Part shown: piece after piece, positions 20,057 to 29,699 of the stretch | How positions within the stretch are numbered: position 1 is the first letter of the stretch | How the letters are laid out: every line of letters starts with the position of its first letter | From: Streptococcus dysgalactiae subsp. dysgalactiae | GTDB lineage: Bacteria; Bacillota; Bacilli; Lactobacillales; Streptococcaceae | DNA length: 64,000 nt | Assembly: GCF_900459225.1 (NCBI RefSeq) | Contig: NZ_UHFH01000003.1 | Coordinates: 1,022,501 to 1,086,500 of the forward strand | Reading direction: 5' to 3' | Notes under the pieces: generated by a model | Seen by the model: the letters and a program-made list of their open reading frames with translations, nothing else | The model's database searches: none | What the model was told of the DNA's origin: nothing | Position numbers and translations under genes: made by a program

Positions 20057-20836
20057 ATGTGTCGTTGGTTGAACATTCCTCGTTCTAGCTATTATTACAA
20101 AGCTGTAGAGCCAGTATCTGAAGCGGAACTTGAAGAAAATATCAAAGCTATTTTTCTCGAAAGTAAGGCCAGATACGGATCCAGAAAAATCAAAATATGC
20201 TTGAATAACGAAGGTATTACACTTTCACGTCGTCGGATTCGACGCATTATGAAGCGACTCAATTTGGTTTCTGTTTATCAGAAAGCCACCTTCAAACCAC
20301 ATTCCAGAGGCAAGAATGAAGCCCCTATTCCCAACCATTTAGACAGGCAATTTAAGCAAGAAAGACCACTACAAGCCTTAGTCACTGACTTAACCTATGT
20401 TCGTGTAGGCAATCGTTGGGCTTATGTTTGCCTTATTATTGACCTATACAACCGTGAAATCATCGGCCTGTCTCTTGGTTGGCACAAGACCGCTGAACTC
20501 GTTAAGCAAGCCATTCAAAGCATTCCTTACGCCCTGACCAAAGTCAAGATGTTCCATTCAGATCGTGGCAAAGAGTTTGATAATCAGTTAATTGATGAAA
20601 TATTGGAAGCCTTTGGAATCACACGTTCGCTTAGTCAGGCTGGTTTTCCTTATGACAATGCCGTAGCTGAAAGTACGTATCGTGCTTTCAAAATTGAATT
20701 TGTTTATCAAGAAACCTTTCAATCGCTGGAAGAACTAGCTCTTAAGACTAAAGACTATGTTCATTGGTGGAATTACCACCGCATTCATGGTAGTCTCAAC
20801 TACCAAACACCAATGACTAAAAGATTAACGGTCTAA
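20057..20836 (+). CDS. IS3-family transposase OrfB (integrase domain)
   Basis: 259 residues from its first ATG, but the open -1 frame begins about 20006 and continues OrfA after slippage at the A5 run, giving the OrfAB transposase. DDE residues are present: Asp in VTDLTYV, Asp in FHSDRGKEF, Glu in AVAESTYRAFK. No lesions, so the element may be active. Confidence 0.9.
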   Translation: MCRWLNIPRSSYYYKAVEPVSEAELEENIKAIFLESKARYGSRKIKICLNNEGITLSRRRIRRIMKRLNLVSVYQKATFKPHSRGKNEAPIPNHLDRQFKQERPLQALVTDLTYVRVGNRWAYVCLIIDLYNREIIGLSLGWHKTAELVKQAIQSIPYALTKVKMFHSDRGKEFDNQLIDEILEAFGITRSLSQAGFPYDNAVAESTYRAFKIEFVYQETFQSLEELALKTKDYVHWWNYHRIHGSLNYQTPMTKRLTV

Positions 20837-20869
20837 TAAAAACACTTTATAAATGTTGTACAGAAAACT

Positions 20870-21097
20870 GTGGCCTTTTCAAAACGTAACAAAATAATTG
20901 GAACAGCAGCAGCCTTAGTTGTCTTATGTAGCTCGTTTGGGTATGTTTTAGGAAAATATCAAGCTGAACATACCGATAACAATACGATTTCTTATGTGAT
21001 AGACAAGGGCAAGAACAAAACTCAAAAAACAACGTTAGCAGCAGATAAATCACCTGATGACATTAGTCGAAAAGAAGGCATTTCTAAGGAGTTATAA
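20870..21097 (+). pseudogene. Remnant of a histidine-triad (Pht-like) protein gene
   Basis: 75 codons open from a GTG immediately next to the IS end. The peptide has a signal-anchor segment (KIIGTAAALVVLCSSFGYVLG) and the Pht lead-in SPDDISRKEGISKEL, like the part before the triad in the gene at 16824, then stops just before the HGDHYH motif. Following DNA is not homologous, so the 3' part is deleted. With the decayed lipoprotein gene it mirrors the intact pair upstream. Confidence 0.75.
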
Positions 21098-21328
21098 GCC
21101 TATAAATCATAAAACAAACCTATAAAAATATTGAAAAATAGTATAACCAACTCTTAATCTATTTTTTTGATAAACTCTCAATTTTATCAGATGATTTACG
21201 AATATATAGTTGAGGACTAAATAATCTTTGAGCCTTTCTTGATAGGCTAGTTTCGGTTTAGTGATTGCTTGCTACACGATTTAGTGACGTTTATTTGGTT
21301 AAATACATTTAGAAGATGAGAGAGGCAA

Positions 21329-22552
21329 ATGACAAAGGTAACATTTTATTCAAAAATAGGAATTTCGGCAGAAGAACACGATGCTTTTGTAACGCAACAT
21401 GAGCAAGTCAATTTGTTACAGAGTAGTAATTGGGCTAAGGTTAAAGACCAATGGGAAAATGAACGGATTGGTATCTACAAAGGAAATCAGCAGGTTGCTT
21501 CTTTATCTCTGTTAATTAAACCATTACCTCTCGGGATGACTATTATCTATATCCCTAGAGGACCAGTCATGGATTATGGGGATTATGATTTGGTAACTTT
21601 TACGATGAATACACTCAAAGATTACGGTAAATTGAAAAAAGCTTTATTTATTAAATGCGATCCTGCGATACTTTTAAAACAATATTCGCTAGGTCAAGAA
21701 GGAGAGAAAAAAACAACTGCTTTAACAGCTATTGAGAATCTGAAGAAGGCAGGTGCTCATTGGACAGGTCTGACGACAGCTATTGCAGATAGCATCCAAC
21801 CCCGGTTTCAAGCTAATGTTTATCCTGAGAAAGAGCATCACCTCACCTTTCCAAAACACACTAGGCGTCTGATGAAAGATGCTATGCAGCGTGGGGTAAC
21901 AACTTATCGTGCAACGCCATCAGAGATTGAACAGTTTTCAGCAGTTGTTTCATTAACAGAAAAACGAAAAAATATTTCCCTACGTAATAAAGCTTATTTT
22001 AAAAAGTTAATGGCAATCTATGGTGATAGAGCTTACTTACATTTGGCCAAAGTCAACATTTCACAGCAATTGACACACTATCAGCAACAATTAGCAGTTG
22101 TTAATGAGGAGATTGAACTTACTCAACCACATCAAAAAAAACGACTCAAGAAATTAGAAGAGCAGAAAAGTTCTTTGGAACGTTACATTGTTGACTTTGA
22201 AACTTTTGGGACAAGCTCACCTGAAGATGTTGTTATAGCAGGGATTCTTTCCATTTCTCATGGAAATGTCATGGAGATGCTTTATGCTGGAATGAATGAG
22301 GCGTTTAAAAAATGCTATCCGCAATACCTTCTCTATCCTAAAGTCTTTCAAGATGCTTATCAAGATGGGATTATTTGGGCGAATATGGGAGGTGTAGAAG
22401 GAACTCTTGACGACGGATTAACAAGGTTCAAGTCTCATTTCTCTCCTGTTATCGAAGAATTTATAGGAGAGTTTACACTTCCTGTGAGTCCACTGTATGT
22501 CCTTGCTAATATGCTTTACACCTTCCGGAAACGGTTAAAACATAAGCATTAA
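21329..22552 (+). CDS. FemABX family aminoacyltransferase (MurM/MurN/FemX-like)
   Basis: 407 residues. Peptidyltransferases of this family use aminoacyl-tRNA to add cross-bridge amino acids to lipid II at the inner membrane face. Two GNAT-like lobes are interrupted by a charged helical coiled-coil arm (about 245-290), as in FemA. Pieces such as LLQSSNWAKVK and YIPRGPVMDYGD are family hallmarks. Which residue is added cannot be told; in group A/C streptococci the bridge is typically Ala-Ala. A second paralogue lies at 39183-40427. The IS at 22572 interrupts its terminator. Confidence 0.88.
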   Translation: MTKVTFYSKIGISAEEHDAFVTQHEQVNLLQSSNWAKVKDQWENERIGIYKGNQQVASLSLLIKPLPLGMTIIYIPRGPVMDYGDYDLVTFTMNTLKDYGKLKKALFIKCDPAILLKQYSLGQEGEKKTTALTAIENLKKAGAHWTGLTTAIADSIQPRFQANVYPEKEHHLTFPKHTRRLMKDAMQRGVTTYRATPSEIEQFSAVVSLTEKRKNISLRNKAYFKKLMAIYGDRAYLHLAKVNISQQLTHYQQQLAVVNEEIELTQPHQKKRLKKLEEQKSSLERYIVDFETFGTSSPEDVVIAGILSISHGNVMEMLYAGMNEAFKKCYPQYLLYPKVFQDAYQDGIIWANMGGVEGTLDDGLTRFKSHFSPVIEEFIGEFTLPVSPLYVLANMLYTFRKRLKHKH

Positions 22553-22565
22553 AAAAGAGCTCGCC
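22552..22565 (+). terminator. Left arm of a terminator split by an IS
   Basis: AAAAAGAGCTCGCC pairs with GGCGAGTTCTTTTT at 23877-23890 (one G-U pair). Removing the IS and one AGTA copy restores a 14-bp stem with a six-base loop and T tail, serving this ligase gene and the convergent antiporter. Confidence 0.85.
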
Positions 22566-22672
22566 AAAGTATGTACGGACCCCCAAAAGTTAGACAACAA
22601 ATCTAACTTTTAGGGTTGGACTTGGTATAATAAAGTAGACACAAAATTAAGTGGAAACGAGGAAAAGTCATT

Positions 22673-22966
22673 ATGCCAAGAAAAACCTTTGATAAAGCCT
22701 TCAAACTCTCTGCTGTAAAACTCATCCTTGAGGAAGAGCAGTCTGTAAAAATGGTTAGTTCAACTTTAGAAATTCATCCCAATAGTCTTTATCGATGGGT
22801 TCAAGAATATGAAAAATATGGAGAAAGTGCGTTCCCAGGACACGGGAGCGCACTTCGTCATGCTCAATTTGAGATAAAAAAACTTGAAAAAGAGAACAAA
22901 CTGCTACAGGAGGAATTAGCTCTTCTAAAAAAGTTCCAGGTCTTCTTGAAGCCAAACCAGAAATAA
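22673..22966 (+). CDS. IS3-family transposase OrfA (element 2)
   Basis: 97 residues: helix-turn-helix (about 10-50, SLYRWVQEYE) and coiled coil (about 62-85). Contains the canonical slippery heptamer A AAA AAG at 22927-22933 for -1 frameshifting into orfB. Confidence 0.88.
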   Translation: MPRKTFDKAFKLSAVKLILEEEQSVKMVSSTLEIHPNSLYRWVQEYEKYGESAFPGHGSALRHAQFEIKKLEKENKLLQEELALLKKFQVFLKPNQK

Positions 22967-23824
22967 AATTTCGGTTTCTGAAGGAAAATAGTGTTAGCTT
23001 GAATAGTCATCACGCCTGTCAAACTTTTCAAGTTTCCCGTTCAGGTTTCTATGCTTATTTAAAACGTCGTCCATCTTCAAGGCATGTTGAGAATGAAGCT
23101 TTGAAGGAAATGATTAAAGCCATTTTCTATGAACATAAAGAGCGTTACGGAAGTGTACGAATTACCCAAGAACTTTGTAGACGTGGCATGCATGTCAATC
23201 ATAAACGTGTTGGTAGACTCCTTCATCAGTTAGGTCTCTATGCTAAAGGAAGTCGATATAACTATAAATACTATAACCGTCGACGTTCTTCATTAACTCG
23301 TCCCAATCTTGTTAATCAATGTTTCCAAGCAACTGGTAAGAATAAATTATGGCTAGGAGACTTAACCTATATCCCTATACAAGAAGGAATACTTTATTTA
23401 TCTGTCTTTATAGACGTTTATAGTAGAAAGATTGTTGGTTGGGCAATGGGCCGACGTATGCAAGACAAGTTGGTAACAGAGGCTTTCAATCAAGCTTATG
23501 ATAGAGAAAAGCCTAAAGAAGGGGTAATCGTCCATACAGATCAGGGGTCTCAATATACCGGGGGCACGATTTCAGGTCCTACTTAGACGGAAAAAATGGA
23601 AGTCCAGTATGAGTCGAAAAGGTAATCCATACGATAATGCACTCATGGAAGCCTTTTATAAAACATTAAAAAGAGAGCTTGTCAATGATGCTCATTTCGC
23701 AACTATTGAGCAAGCTCAGCTTGAGATTTTTAAATATATTGAGACTTACTATAACCCTGAACGTCTGAATTCAGCTTTAGGATATCTCTCACCTGTAGAA
23801 TTTGAAAAAATAGTTACTAATTAG
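22930..23824 (+). pseudogene. IS3-family transposase OrfB (element 2), frameshifted
   Basis: Integrase domain with Asp (LGDLTYI) and Asp (HTDQGSQY), then an extra G in the run at 23560-23564 shifts the frame and gives a stop at 23584. The remaining C-terminal part, with the catalytic Glu (DNALMEAFYKTLK), continues in another frame to 23824. Removing one G restores the expected Q-Y-T-G-A-R-F sequence, so the transposase is inactive unless the extra base is an error. Confidence 0.85.
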
Positions 23825-23876
23825 CTTAACTTTATGTCTATTTTTTCTTGACAAGTCCAGGGAGTCCGTACAAGTA

Positions 23877-23890
23877 GGCGAGTTCTTTTT
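23877..23890. terminator. Right arm of the IS-split terminator
   Basis: GGCGAGTTCTTTTT, complement of 22552-22565. It ends ten bases before the stop of the convergent antiporter gene. Confidence 0.85.
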
Positions 23891-23900
23891 ATCTCTATGG

Positions 23901-25064
23901 TTACAGGGATTTATTAACATTAGGGTATTGTTCTAAATGCCCTTTAAAAGAAAATTTTAGAATAAAAGGAGCAATCATTGTCGTTAAGATAACAACCACA
24001 ACTAAAGTAGAATAAGTTTGATGAGTAATCAATTTCTCTGCGAGACCTATTTGAATAATAATCAGCGCCATTTCCCCGCGACTAACCATCCCAGCTCCAA
24101 TAGAAAGTGATTCCTGACGAGAAAAAGCAAAACCTCTTCCAACGAGATAGGAAGGCAGTAATTTGGTAACAATAGCTAATAAGGTTAATGCTAGAACTAA
24201 TCCTAAATAAGAGAAGACACCATTTAATTGAAGTGGTAGCGCAATAGACGCAAAAAAGATGGGAATAAAGATGCTGTAAGCAATTACTAATATGTTGTGT
24301 TCTACAATATCCGCTTTGGATGTTTGCCCAACAGCTAGACCGGCAAAAAATGCCCCAATAACAGAACTCATGCCGACTGACCAAGCAAGGAGAGACCAGG
24401 TTAAACAAATCAGTAATGCAAGGAAGGTTTCTTTCTCAAAATAGGGGATATGTTGGCTCCAATCATATAATTTGGGAACCAATAGTTTGACAGAAAAAAC
24501 CAAGAAAACTAAAAAGAGGATTTGTAAACCAACTTGCATCACTAAATGGCTTGAGGCTCCTGCAGATGACATAAAGAAACTTAGCAGTAGAACAGCAAGC
24601 ACATCATCAGCTACCGCAGCTCCTAGAATAACTGCCCCAATTTTCGTTCGTACCTTTTGGTACTCTTGCAGTACTTCCACAGTAATGGATACACTTGTTG
24701 CTGCAAAAACGAGTCCATAAAAAACGGCTGTATTAATAGGAAAGCCAAGGGCAATTCCAACATAGTAGAAAGCTACCATAGGGATAACAACACCCGATAT
24801 AGCAACTACTAGACTAGGTTTGAAGTATTTTCTTAATAGTTCTAAATTAGCTTCTAGTCCAGCTAGAAACATCAGTAAAATAACCCCTATTTCAGCCAGG
24901 AAGTGCATAATGTGCCCCTCATGGACTAAATTGAGTAAAGATGGACCGATTAAAATACCGACACATAACTGGCCAACAACAGCAGGAATAGCTAGACGAT
25001 TTGCCAACAAAGTAGCCATGAGACTAGCAATAAGAATAATAGTTATCTCTAATAAGGTTTGCAT
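23901..25064 (-). CDS. CPA2-family Na+(K+)/H+ antiporter
   Basis: 387 residues, about 12 membrane helices, cation:proton antiporter-2 family (NapA/KefB-like membrane domain). The paired aspartates in AAVADDVLAV are the ion-binding pair of electrogenic members. No C-terminal RCK/TrkA domain, so it resembles Enterococcus hirae NapA rather than Kef. Likely role in sodium and pH homeostasis. Stands alone with its own promoter; its terminator was split by the IS. Confidence 0.88.
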   Translation of the reverse strand: MQTLLEITIILIASLMATLLANRLAIPAVVGQLCVGILIGPSLLNLVHEGHIMHFLAEIGVILLMFLAGLEANLELLRKYFKPSLVVAISGVVIPMVAFYYVGIALGFPINTAVFYGLVFAATSVSITVEVLQEYQKVRTKIGAVILGAAVADDVLAVLLLSFFMSSAGASSHLVMQVGLQILFLVFLVFSVKLLVPKLYDWSQHIPYFEKETFLALLICLTWSLLAWSVGMSSVIGAFFAGLAVGQTSKADIVEHNILVIAYSIFIPIFFASIALPLQLNGVFSYLGLVLALTLLAIVTKLLPSYLVGRGFAFSRQESLSIGAGMVSRGEMALIIIQIGLAEKLITHQTYSTLVVVVILTTMIAPFILKFSFKGHLEQYPNVNKSL

Positions 25065-25099
25065 ATGAACTCCAATAATATTTCTGAAATTATCATTAT

Positions 25100-25128
25100 A
25101 TTATAACATTTTTAGCTAAAAAGGTTAA
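25100..25128 (-). promoter_or_regulatory. Antiporter gene promoter
   Basis: Minus strand TTAACC (25123-25128), 17 bases, TATAAT (25100-25105) with extended TGT. Confidence 0.75.
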
Positions 25129-25246
25129 GTTATGACTAAAAATACCTTTTAAGTTGTTTTATAATAGACATAAAATCAATAATGATAATTGACAGATTAT
25201 TGTAAAACATGAGTATGGTCGTTATCACTGAAAAGAAAGATTAGCA

Positions 25247-25278
25247 AACAAAAAACCATCTGTATAAGACAGATGGTT
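25247..25278 (-). terminator. guaA terminator
   Basis: AACCATCTG (25254-25262)/CAGATGGTT (25270-25278) stem; on the minus strand it is followed by a U-rich tail (complement of the A run at 25247-25255). Confidence 0.85.
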
Positions 25279-25292
25279 CTCACGCTAGTGAA

Positions 25293-26855
25293 TTATTCCC
25301 ACTCAACAGTTGCAGGTGGTTTGCTGGTGATGTCATAGACGATACGGTTGACATGATCAACCTCGTTGACAATACGTGTTGAAATTTTTTTTAAGACATC
25401 CCAAGGGAGTTGAGCAAAGTCAGCTGTCATACCGTCAATTGAAGTAATGGCACGAATAGCGATGGTATAATCATAAGTACGACCATCTCCCATGACACCT
25501 ACAGAACGGACACCTGTGTTAACTGTAAAGTATTGCCACACGTCACGATCTAAACCGGCCTTAGCGATTTCTTCACGAAGGATAGCATCTGACTCGCGAA
25601 CAGTTTCAAGTTTCTCTTCAGTAATAGCTCCCATAACACGAATAGCTAAACCAGGTCCAGGGAAGGGTTGACGCCAAACAATTTCTTCAGGCATTCCAAG
25701 AGCAATTCCAAGAGCACGAACTTCATCTTTAAAGAGAGTGTTTAAAGGTTCAATCAATTCAAATTGCATGTCTTCAGGAAGGCCTCCCACATTATGGTGA
25801 GATTTAATGGTTTGGGCAGTTTCTGTTCCTGATTCGATAATATCAGTGTAGAGCGTTCCTTGAGCAAGGAAATCAACACCTTTTAATTTGCTGGCCTCGT
25901 CATCAAAAACGTAAACAAATTCATTACCGATGATTTTACGTTTTTTCTCAGGATCTTCAACATCTGCAAGAAGATCAAGGAAACGTTTTGAAGCATCCAC
26001 ACGGATAATATTTAGTCCGAATTTGCCCCCAAGCATTCCCATAACTTGGTCTCCTTCATCCTTACGAAGAAGTCCATGATCGACAAAGATACAAGTTAAT
26101 TGATCACCAATAGCTTTTTGAAGAAGGACGCCAACAACTGAAGAATCTACTCCCCCAGAAAGTCCGAGAAGAACTTTACGATTACCTACGGTTTCACGAA
26201 TTTTCGCGATTTCCATTTCAATGAAATTATCCATTGACCAATCGCCACGCGCCCCACAGATAGAGACTGCAAAGTTTTTTAGAATATCATTCCCATACAC
26301 AGAGTGTCTCACTTCTGGATGGAACTGAATACCGTAAAGGTGTTTCTCAGTATTTTCCATAGCCGCGTAAGGGCAGTCGTTTGAGTCACCAACAAGATGG
26401 AAGCCTTCTGGAATTTCTGTGACGGCATCACCATGACTCATCAAAACAAGTTGCTCTTCAGGAGTACCTGCAAACAATTTTGAATCGGCACGGAGGTGAA
26501 GAGTTGACTGACCGTACTCACGGTTTCCAGCTTGGCCAGCAGGAACAACTTTACCACCTAACATATGAGTGATTAATTGCATTCCATAGCAGATACCAAG
26601 AATCGGAATCCCTAGTTCAAAGATTTCAGGGTCAATACCAAAGGCGTTATCAGCGTAGACAGAGTTAGGTCCGCCTGATAAAACGATACCAATGGGATTG
26701 ATCTCACGAAGTTCTTGAGCGGTGATTTTATGGCTTTTAAGTTCGGAAAAAACACCGAACTCTCGAATACGTCTAGCAATCAGCTGGTTGTACTGGCTAC
26801 CATAATCAAGAACGATAATTTTTTGAACATCATTCAAAATTGAAATTTCAGTCAT
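25293..26855 (-). CDS. guaA: GMP synthase (glutamine-hydrolysing)
   Basis: Converts XMP, ATP and glutamine to GMP. 520 residues: class I amidotransferase with nucleophile Cys89 (GICYGMQ) and FHPEV, then the PP-loop LSGGVDSS (about 235) of the ATP-pyrophosphatase domain and the dimerisation domain ending [14 protein letters not shown] precedes the ATG. Monocistronic, with an extended -10 (TGCTACAAT, minus strand, 26905-26913). No purine riboswitch fold was recognised in the leader. Confidence 0.97.
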   Translation of the reverse strand: MTEISILNDVQKIIVLDYGSQYNQLIARRIREFGVFSELKSHKITAQELREINPIGIVLSGGPNSVYADNAFGIDPEIFELGIPILGICYGMQLITHMLGGKVVPAGQAGNREYGQSTLHLRADSKLFAGTPEEQLVLMSHGDAVTEIPEGFHLVGDSNDCPYAAMENTEKHLYGIQFHPEVRHSVYGNDILKNFAVSICGARGDWSMDNFIEMEIAKIRETVGNRKVLLGLSGGVDSSVVGVLLQKAIGDQLTCIFVDHGLLRKDEGDQVMGMLGGKFGLNIIRVDASKRFLDLLADVEDPEKKRKIIGNEFVYVFDDEASKLKGVDFLAQGTLYTDIIESGTETAQTIKSHHNVGGLPEDMQFELIEPLNTLFKDEVRALGIALGMPEEIVWRQPFPGPGLAIRVMGAITEEKLETVRESDAILREEIAKAGLDRDVWQYFTVNTGVRSVGVMGDGRTYDYTIAIRAITSIDGMTADFAQLPWDVLKKISTRIVNEVDHVNRIVYDITSKPPATVEWE

Positions 26856-26904
26856 TATAATCCTTTCATTCTATATCAACCGTCAGATTGATAGTTTTCA
26901 ACTT

Positions 26905-26913
26905 ATTGTAGCA
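26905..26913 (-). promoter_or_regulatory. guaA extended -10 promoter
   Basis: TGCTACAAT on the minus strand; no good -35. On the plus strand, the divergent gene has TGTTACAAT at 26974-26982. Confidence 0.6.
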
Positions 26914-27022
26914 TATTTTTGTCAAAAAGACATTAGAATTTCTTTGGGGGAATATAAAGATGTCTAGGAGTTATGTTACAATAAAAGACTAAGGGATAAA
27001 ATATGAGTGGCAAGGAGGTCCT

Positions 27023-28465
27023 GTGATTAGGAAGAAAAGAATTTTTGGCTTATTTCAAGTGAGTGAATTACTCTTACTTGGGCTTTTGATCAGTCTTTTA
27101 TTTGCCCTCTTTGCACTCACCAATAGTTTTTCGAATCTTCACAATATGTTAGCAACTGCAGGACTAATCCAAAGAAGTGCTAATCAAAAGCCACATTATC
27201 AGGTGGGGCAAGAAGTTCAGGCTAAACTTCCGGGGAAATACCGTGACTGGATTGGAAAAGTAAGCAAGCGACTTGCAAATCTGGATGACAAGTGCCGACT
27301 CAACCATCATTATGATATAACCTTTCCCATGCAACAAGTTAGCATCCATGTAGGAGAATCAGATTTGACAAAAGCTGATAAGGCTAAGTTTGCAAAAGGG
27401 GATATTGTTAAGTTATCTTCTCCGAAGGTAAAAGAAGATAGAAATACCTATCAGGGACAATTAGCAACCGTAGAAAAGGTTAAACCTCACCATGCTCCTT
27501 CGAGTGGTGGCTACCAATATGATATGACCTTGAATGATAGTCAAAACTTAAATGGCATTCCAAAAAAGGATATTGTAGCACCCTACCGCATAGCTCTAAA
27601 GGAGGAGAATACTGCTCAGGAAAATAATCAACTTCTCCGAAAAGCTTTTACGTATGCTCAAACTCATCCTAACAGTATTTTGGCTTTTCCAAAAGGACAA
27701 TTTCGGATTGGTTCAATGACTCCTGACATAGATTATGCTGTACTGCCATCAGAAACTGCTATCGTTGGTAACCAAACAGAGTTAATCACTCAAGGAACCG
27801 TGTATTGGTTTGGCTTTCCGACGGGACCCGAAGCTCATCAGGGAGTGCATCATCTCACTTTAGCAGGTATTCACTTTAAAGCAAGTGACTTAAACAAAGG
27901 CAATCACTTTATGATTATGGCGGACCATGGCAGTGATTGGCATGTTTACAATAATCGATTTACTATGGTCCATCAACGTAATAGTCATTTTTTTGATTTA
28001 GGTTCTTTGCAAAATTCATTATTTGAAAAAAATGACTTCATCGGCTATGCTCCTGAGCTAACAGAAGAAAGCGGGCTGCTCTCAAAAGCTGGAGGACATG
28101 ATTTTTTCTCAGAAGCCATTCAGTTTGATGCTGCCACACATCGATTTGCATGGGATGGTGACCTATTAAAGAAAATTGCTCCAAACTATGATGCTTTCAA
28201 TCAAATACGACATTTATGTCATAATATTACGATAAGTCAAAATCAATTTTTACCTTATATCGATTCCAAAGGGAAGTTAAAAGCTTACAGTAGTTCTATT
28301 GGTCAGCATTCTTCAGAAGTAGGAACCATCACTGTAATAAATAATGTGTTCGCTTCTTCCATTGTTTCTAGAGCTAACAAAGAACCTTCTCCAAGTTGGT
28401 TTATGGAGCCAATTCATTTTCCTCCCAATTCGCCTGTAACGATTGTAGGTAATACCATTAATTAA
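27023..28465 (+). CDS. Membrane-anchored right-handed beta-helix protein
   Basis: 480 residues: one N-terminal membrane segment (about 14-36), an extracellular region of beta-rich modules (about 55-190), then a parallel beta-helix/pectin-lyase-like domain (about 200-480) with repeated turns such as NRFTMVHQRNS and NNVFASSIVS. Such folds bind or cleave polysaccharides, but no lyase catalytic set is clear. GTG start with AAGGAGGT (27012-27019) close upstream; no nearby ATG fits. Substrate unknown; glycan binding is a guess. Confidence 0.65.
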   Translation: MIRKKRIFGLFQVSELLLLGLLISLLFALFALTNSFSNLHNMLATAGLIQRSANQKPHYQVGQEVQAKLPGKYRDWIGKVSKRLANLDDKCRLNHHYDITFPMQQVSIHVGESDLTKADKAKFAKGDIVKLSSPKVKEDRNTYQGQLATVEKVKPHHAPSSGGYQYDMTLNDSQNLNGIPKKDIVAPYRIALKEENTAQENNQLLRKAFTYAQTHPNSILAFPKGQFRIGSMTPDIDYAVLPSETAIVGNQTELITQGTVYWFGFPTGPEAHQGVHHLTLAGIHFKASDLNKGNHFMIMADHGSDWHVYNNRFTMVHQRNSHFFDLGSLQNSLFEKNDFIGYAPELTEESGLLSKAGGHDFFSEAIQFDAATHRFAWDGDLLKKIAPNYDAFNQIRHLCHNITISQNQFLPYIDSKGKLKAYSSSIGQHSSEVGTITVINNVFASSIVSRANKEPSPSWFMEPIHFPPNSPVTIVGNTIN

Positions 28466-28544
28466 TAATAGCCTGGCTATTTGCCCTGCCATTTTAAGGT
28501 GAAATATGATAAAATAAAAGAAGAATTGATTTGAGGAGTAAGGC

Positions 28545-29243
28545 ATGCTACCAGCTTATATTAAAATTCATGACGCTATCAAAAAAGACATCGATCACGG
28601 TGTTTGTCCAATTGGTAGTCGTCTGCCTAGTGAGAGAGACTTGGCAGAACATTTTTCTGTTAGCCGCATGACTTTACGACAGGCTATTACCTTACTTGTG
28701 GAAGAGGGGATCCTTGAAAGAAGGATAGGGAGCGGCACCTATGTGGCCAGTCACCGTGTTCAAGAAAAAATGCGTGGAACCACAAGTTTTACAGAAATTG
28801 TGCGTTCCCAAGGACGCACGCCGTCCTCGAAATTATTGTCCTATCAGAGACAGTTAGCCAGTGATACAGAAGTGAAAGAATTGGCTCTGGAAAAAACAGA
28901 CCATGTGATTCGAATGGAACGTATCCGTTATGCTGATAATATTCCTCTGGTCTATGAAGTTGCTTCAATTCCCGAGAAATTTATTAAACGTGTAAAACGG
29001 ACGGATATTACAGAGCATTTTTTTCAAACATTAATAGCTAACGGTTATGAAATCGGTAAAAGCCAGCAGACGATTTATGCTAAAACTGCAAGCGATCGCG
29101 TCGCTGTTTATTTGGAAGTTGCCAAAGGTCATGCTATTTTAGCCTTGACTCAGATTTCTTATTTTACAGATGGTAAACCCTTCGAATATGTACGAAGCCA
29201 ATATGTCGGTGATCGTTTTGAATTTTATTTAGAAAATAATTAA
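28545..29243 (+). CDS. GntR-family regulator, HutC/UTRA type
   Basis: 232 residues: winged helix at 1-70 ([21 protein letters not shown]) and a UTRA ligand-binding domain (about 90-232). HutC-type repressors bind small effectors, often sugar phosphates or amino-acid derivatives. The regulated genes cannot be told; it sits between the beta-helix gene and ylxM-ffh with its own terminator. Possible promoter TTGCCC-18-TATGAT (28481-28510); ribosome site GAGGAG. Confidence 0.88.
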   Translation: MLPAYIKIHDAIKKDIDHGVCPIGSRLPSERDLAEHFSVSRMTLRQAITLLVEEGILERRIGSGTYVASHRVQEKMRGTTSFTEIVRSQGRTPSSKLLSYQRQLASDTEVKELALEKTDHVIRMERIRYADNIPLVYEVASIPEKFIKRVKRTDITEHFFQTLIANGYEIGKSQQTIYAKTASDRVAVYLEVAKGHAILALTQISYFTDGKPFEYVRSQYVGDRFEFYLENN

Positions 29244-29275
29244 GATGGAAGTTTCTGAGAAGCTTCCATCTTTGA
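29242..29275 (+). terminator. Terminator of the GntR-type gene
   Basis: Ten-base perfect arms 29242-29251 and 29263-29272, with inner TTCT/AGAA pairs and a short T tail. The left arm overlaps the stop codon. Confidence 0.8.
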
Positions 29276-29336
29276 TTGCCTTAAAGAGAATCAATGCCCT
29301 TACACTGATTTGCTACTGTTAAAAACTATCACAATA

Positions 29337-29345
29337 TGATAAAAT
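29337..29345 (+). promoter_or_regulatory. ylxM extended -10 promoter
   Basis: TGATAAAAT, with TATGAT overlapping (29335-29340). Expected transcript start is within a few bases of the ylxM start codons, leaving almost no leader. Confidence 0.5.
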
Positions 29346-29352
29346 GAAGATT

Positions 29353-29685
29353 ATGGAAATTGAAAAAACAAATCGAATGAATGCCCTTTTTGAATTCTAT
29401 GCAGCTCTGTTAACAGATAAACAGATGAATTATATTGAATTGTATTATGCAGATGATTACAGTTTAGCTGAAATTGCTGAGGAATTTGGTGTTAGTCGTC
29501 AGGCAGTCTATGATAATATTAAACGGACAGAAAAGATTTTAGAGACTTATGAAATGAAACTTCACATGTATTCAGATTATATTGTCCGAAGTGAGATCTT
29601 TGATGAGATGATCAATCATTATCCCGATGACGAGTATTTACAGGAAAGAATTTCCATTTTAACTAGTATTGACAATAGAGAGTAA
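29353..29685 (+). CDS. ylxM: YlxM/P13 helix-turn-helix protein of the SRP operon
   Basis: 110 residues, a sigma-70 region 4-like helix-turn-helix ([19 protein letters not shown], then [13 protein letters not shown]). In streptococci YlxM binds Ffh and 4.5S RNA and tunes SRP GTPase activity. ffh follows 14 bases later. ATG 29344 is also open; the family N-terminus MEIEKTNR fits 29353. No ribosome site is visible. Confidence 0.92.
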   Translation: MEIEKTNRMNALFEFYAALLTDKQMNYIELYYADDYSLAEIAEEFGVSRQAVYDNIKRTEKILETYEMKLHMYSDYIVRSEIFDEMINHYPDDEYLQERISILTSIDNRE

Positions 29686-29699
29686 GAGGAGTTTTGACT

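Larger units (their letters stand above)
19671..20871 (+). mobile_element. IS3-family insertion sequence 1
   Basis: About 1.2 kb with overlapping orfA and orfB. Imperfect terminal inverted repeats are seen: an inner TTATAAAGTGTT is shared by both ends (19691-19702 and the complement at 20841-20852), with outer blocks beginning ACA. Ends are accurate to a few bases only and no sure target duplication was found. It separates the decayed zinc lipoprotein from the Pht remnant. Confidence 0.8.
22572..23872 (+). mobile_element. IS3-family insertion sequence 2 (transposase frameshifted)
   Basis: 1301 bp. Terminal inverted repeats start TGTACGGACCCCC on the left and TGTACGGACTCCC on the right (complement). 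Flanked by a 4-base direct repeat AGTA (22568-22571 and 23873-23876). Carries orfA and a disrupted orfB. Unlike element 1 in sequence, so a separate acquisition. Confidence 0.92.

Noticed and set aside
20057..20107. Independent translation start for IS1 OrfB
   Set aside because: The -1 frame is open back to the slippery A run, as in other IS3 elements, so an OrfAB fusion is the expected product.
25129..25246. Small RNA or peptide gene between the antiporter and guaA
   Set aside because: TTGACA at 25188 has no fitting -10, and the following hairpin has its U tail on the other strand; only an 11-codon frame is present.
26856..27022. Purine riboswitch upstream of guaA
   Set aside because: No three-way junction or conserved core could be recognised in the short leader.
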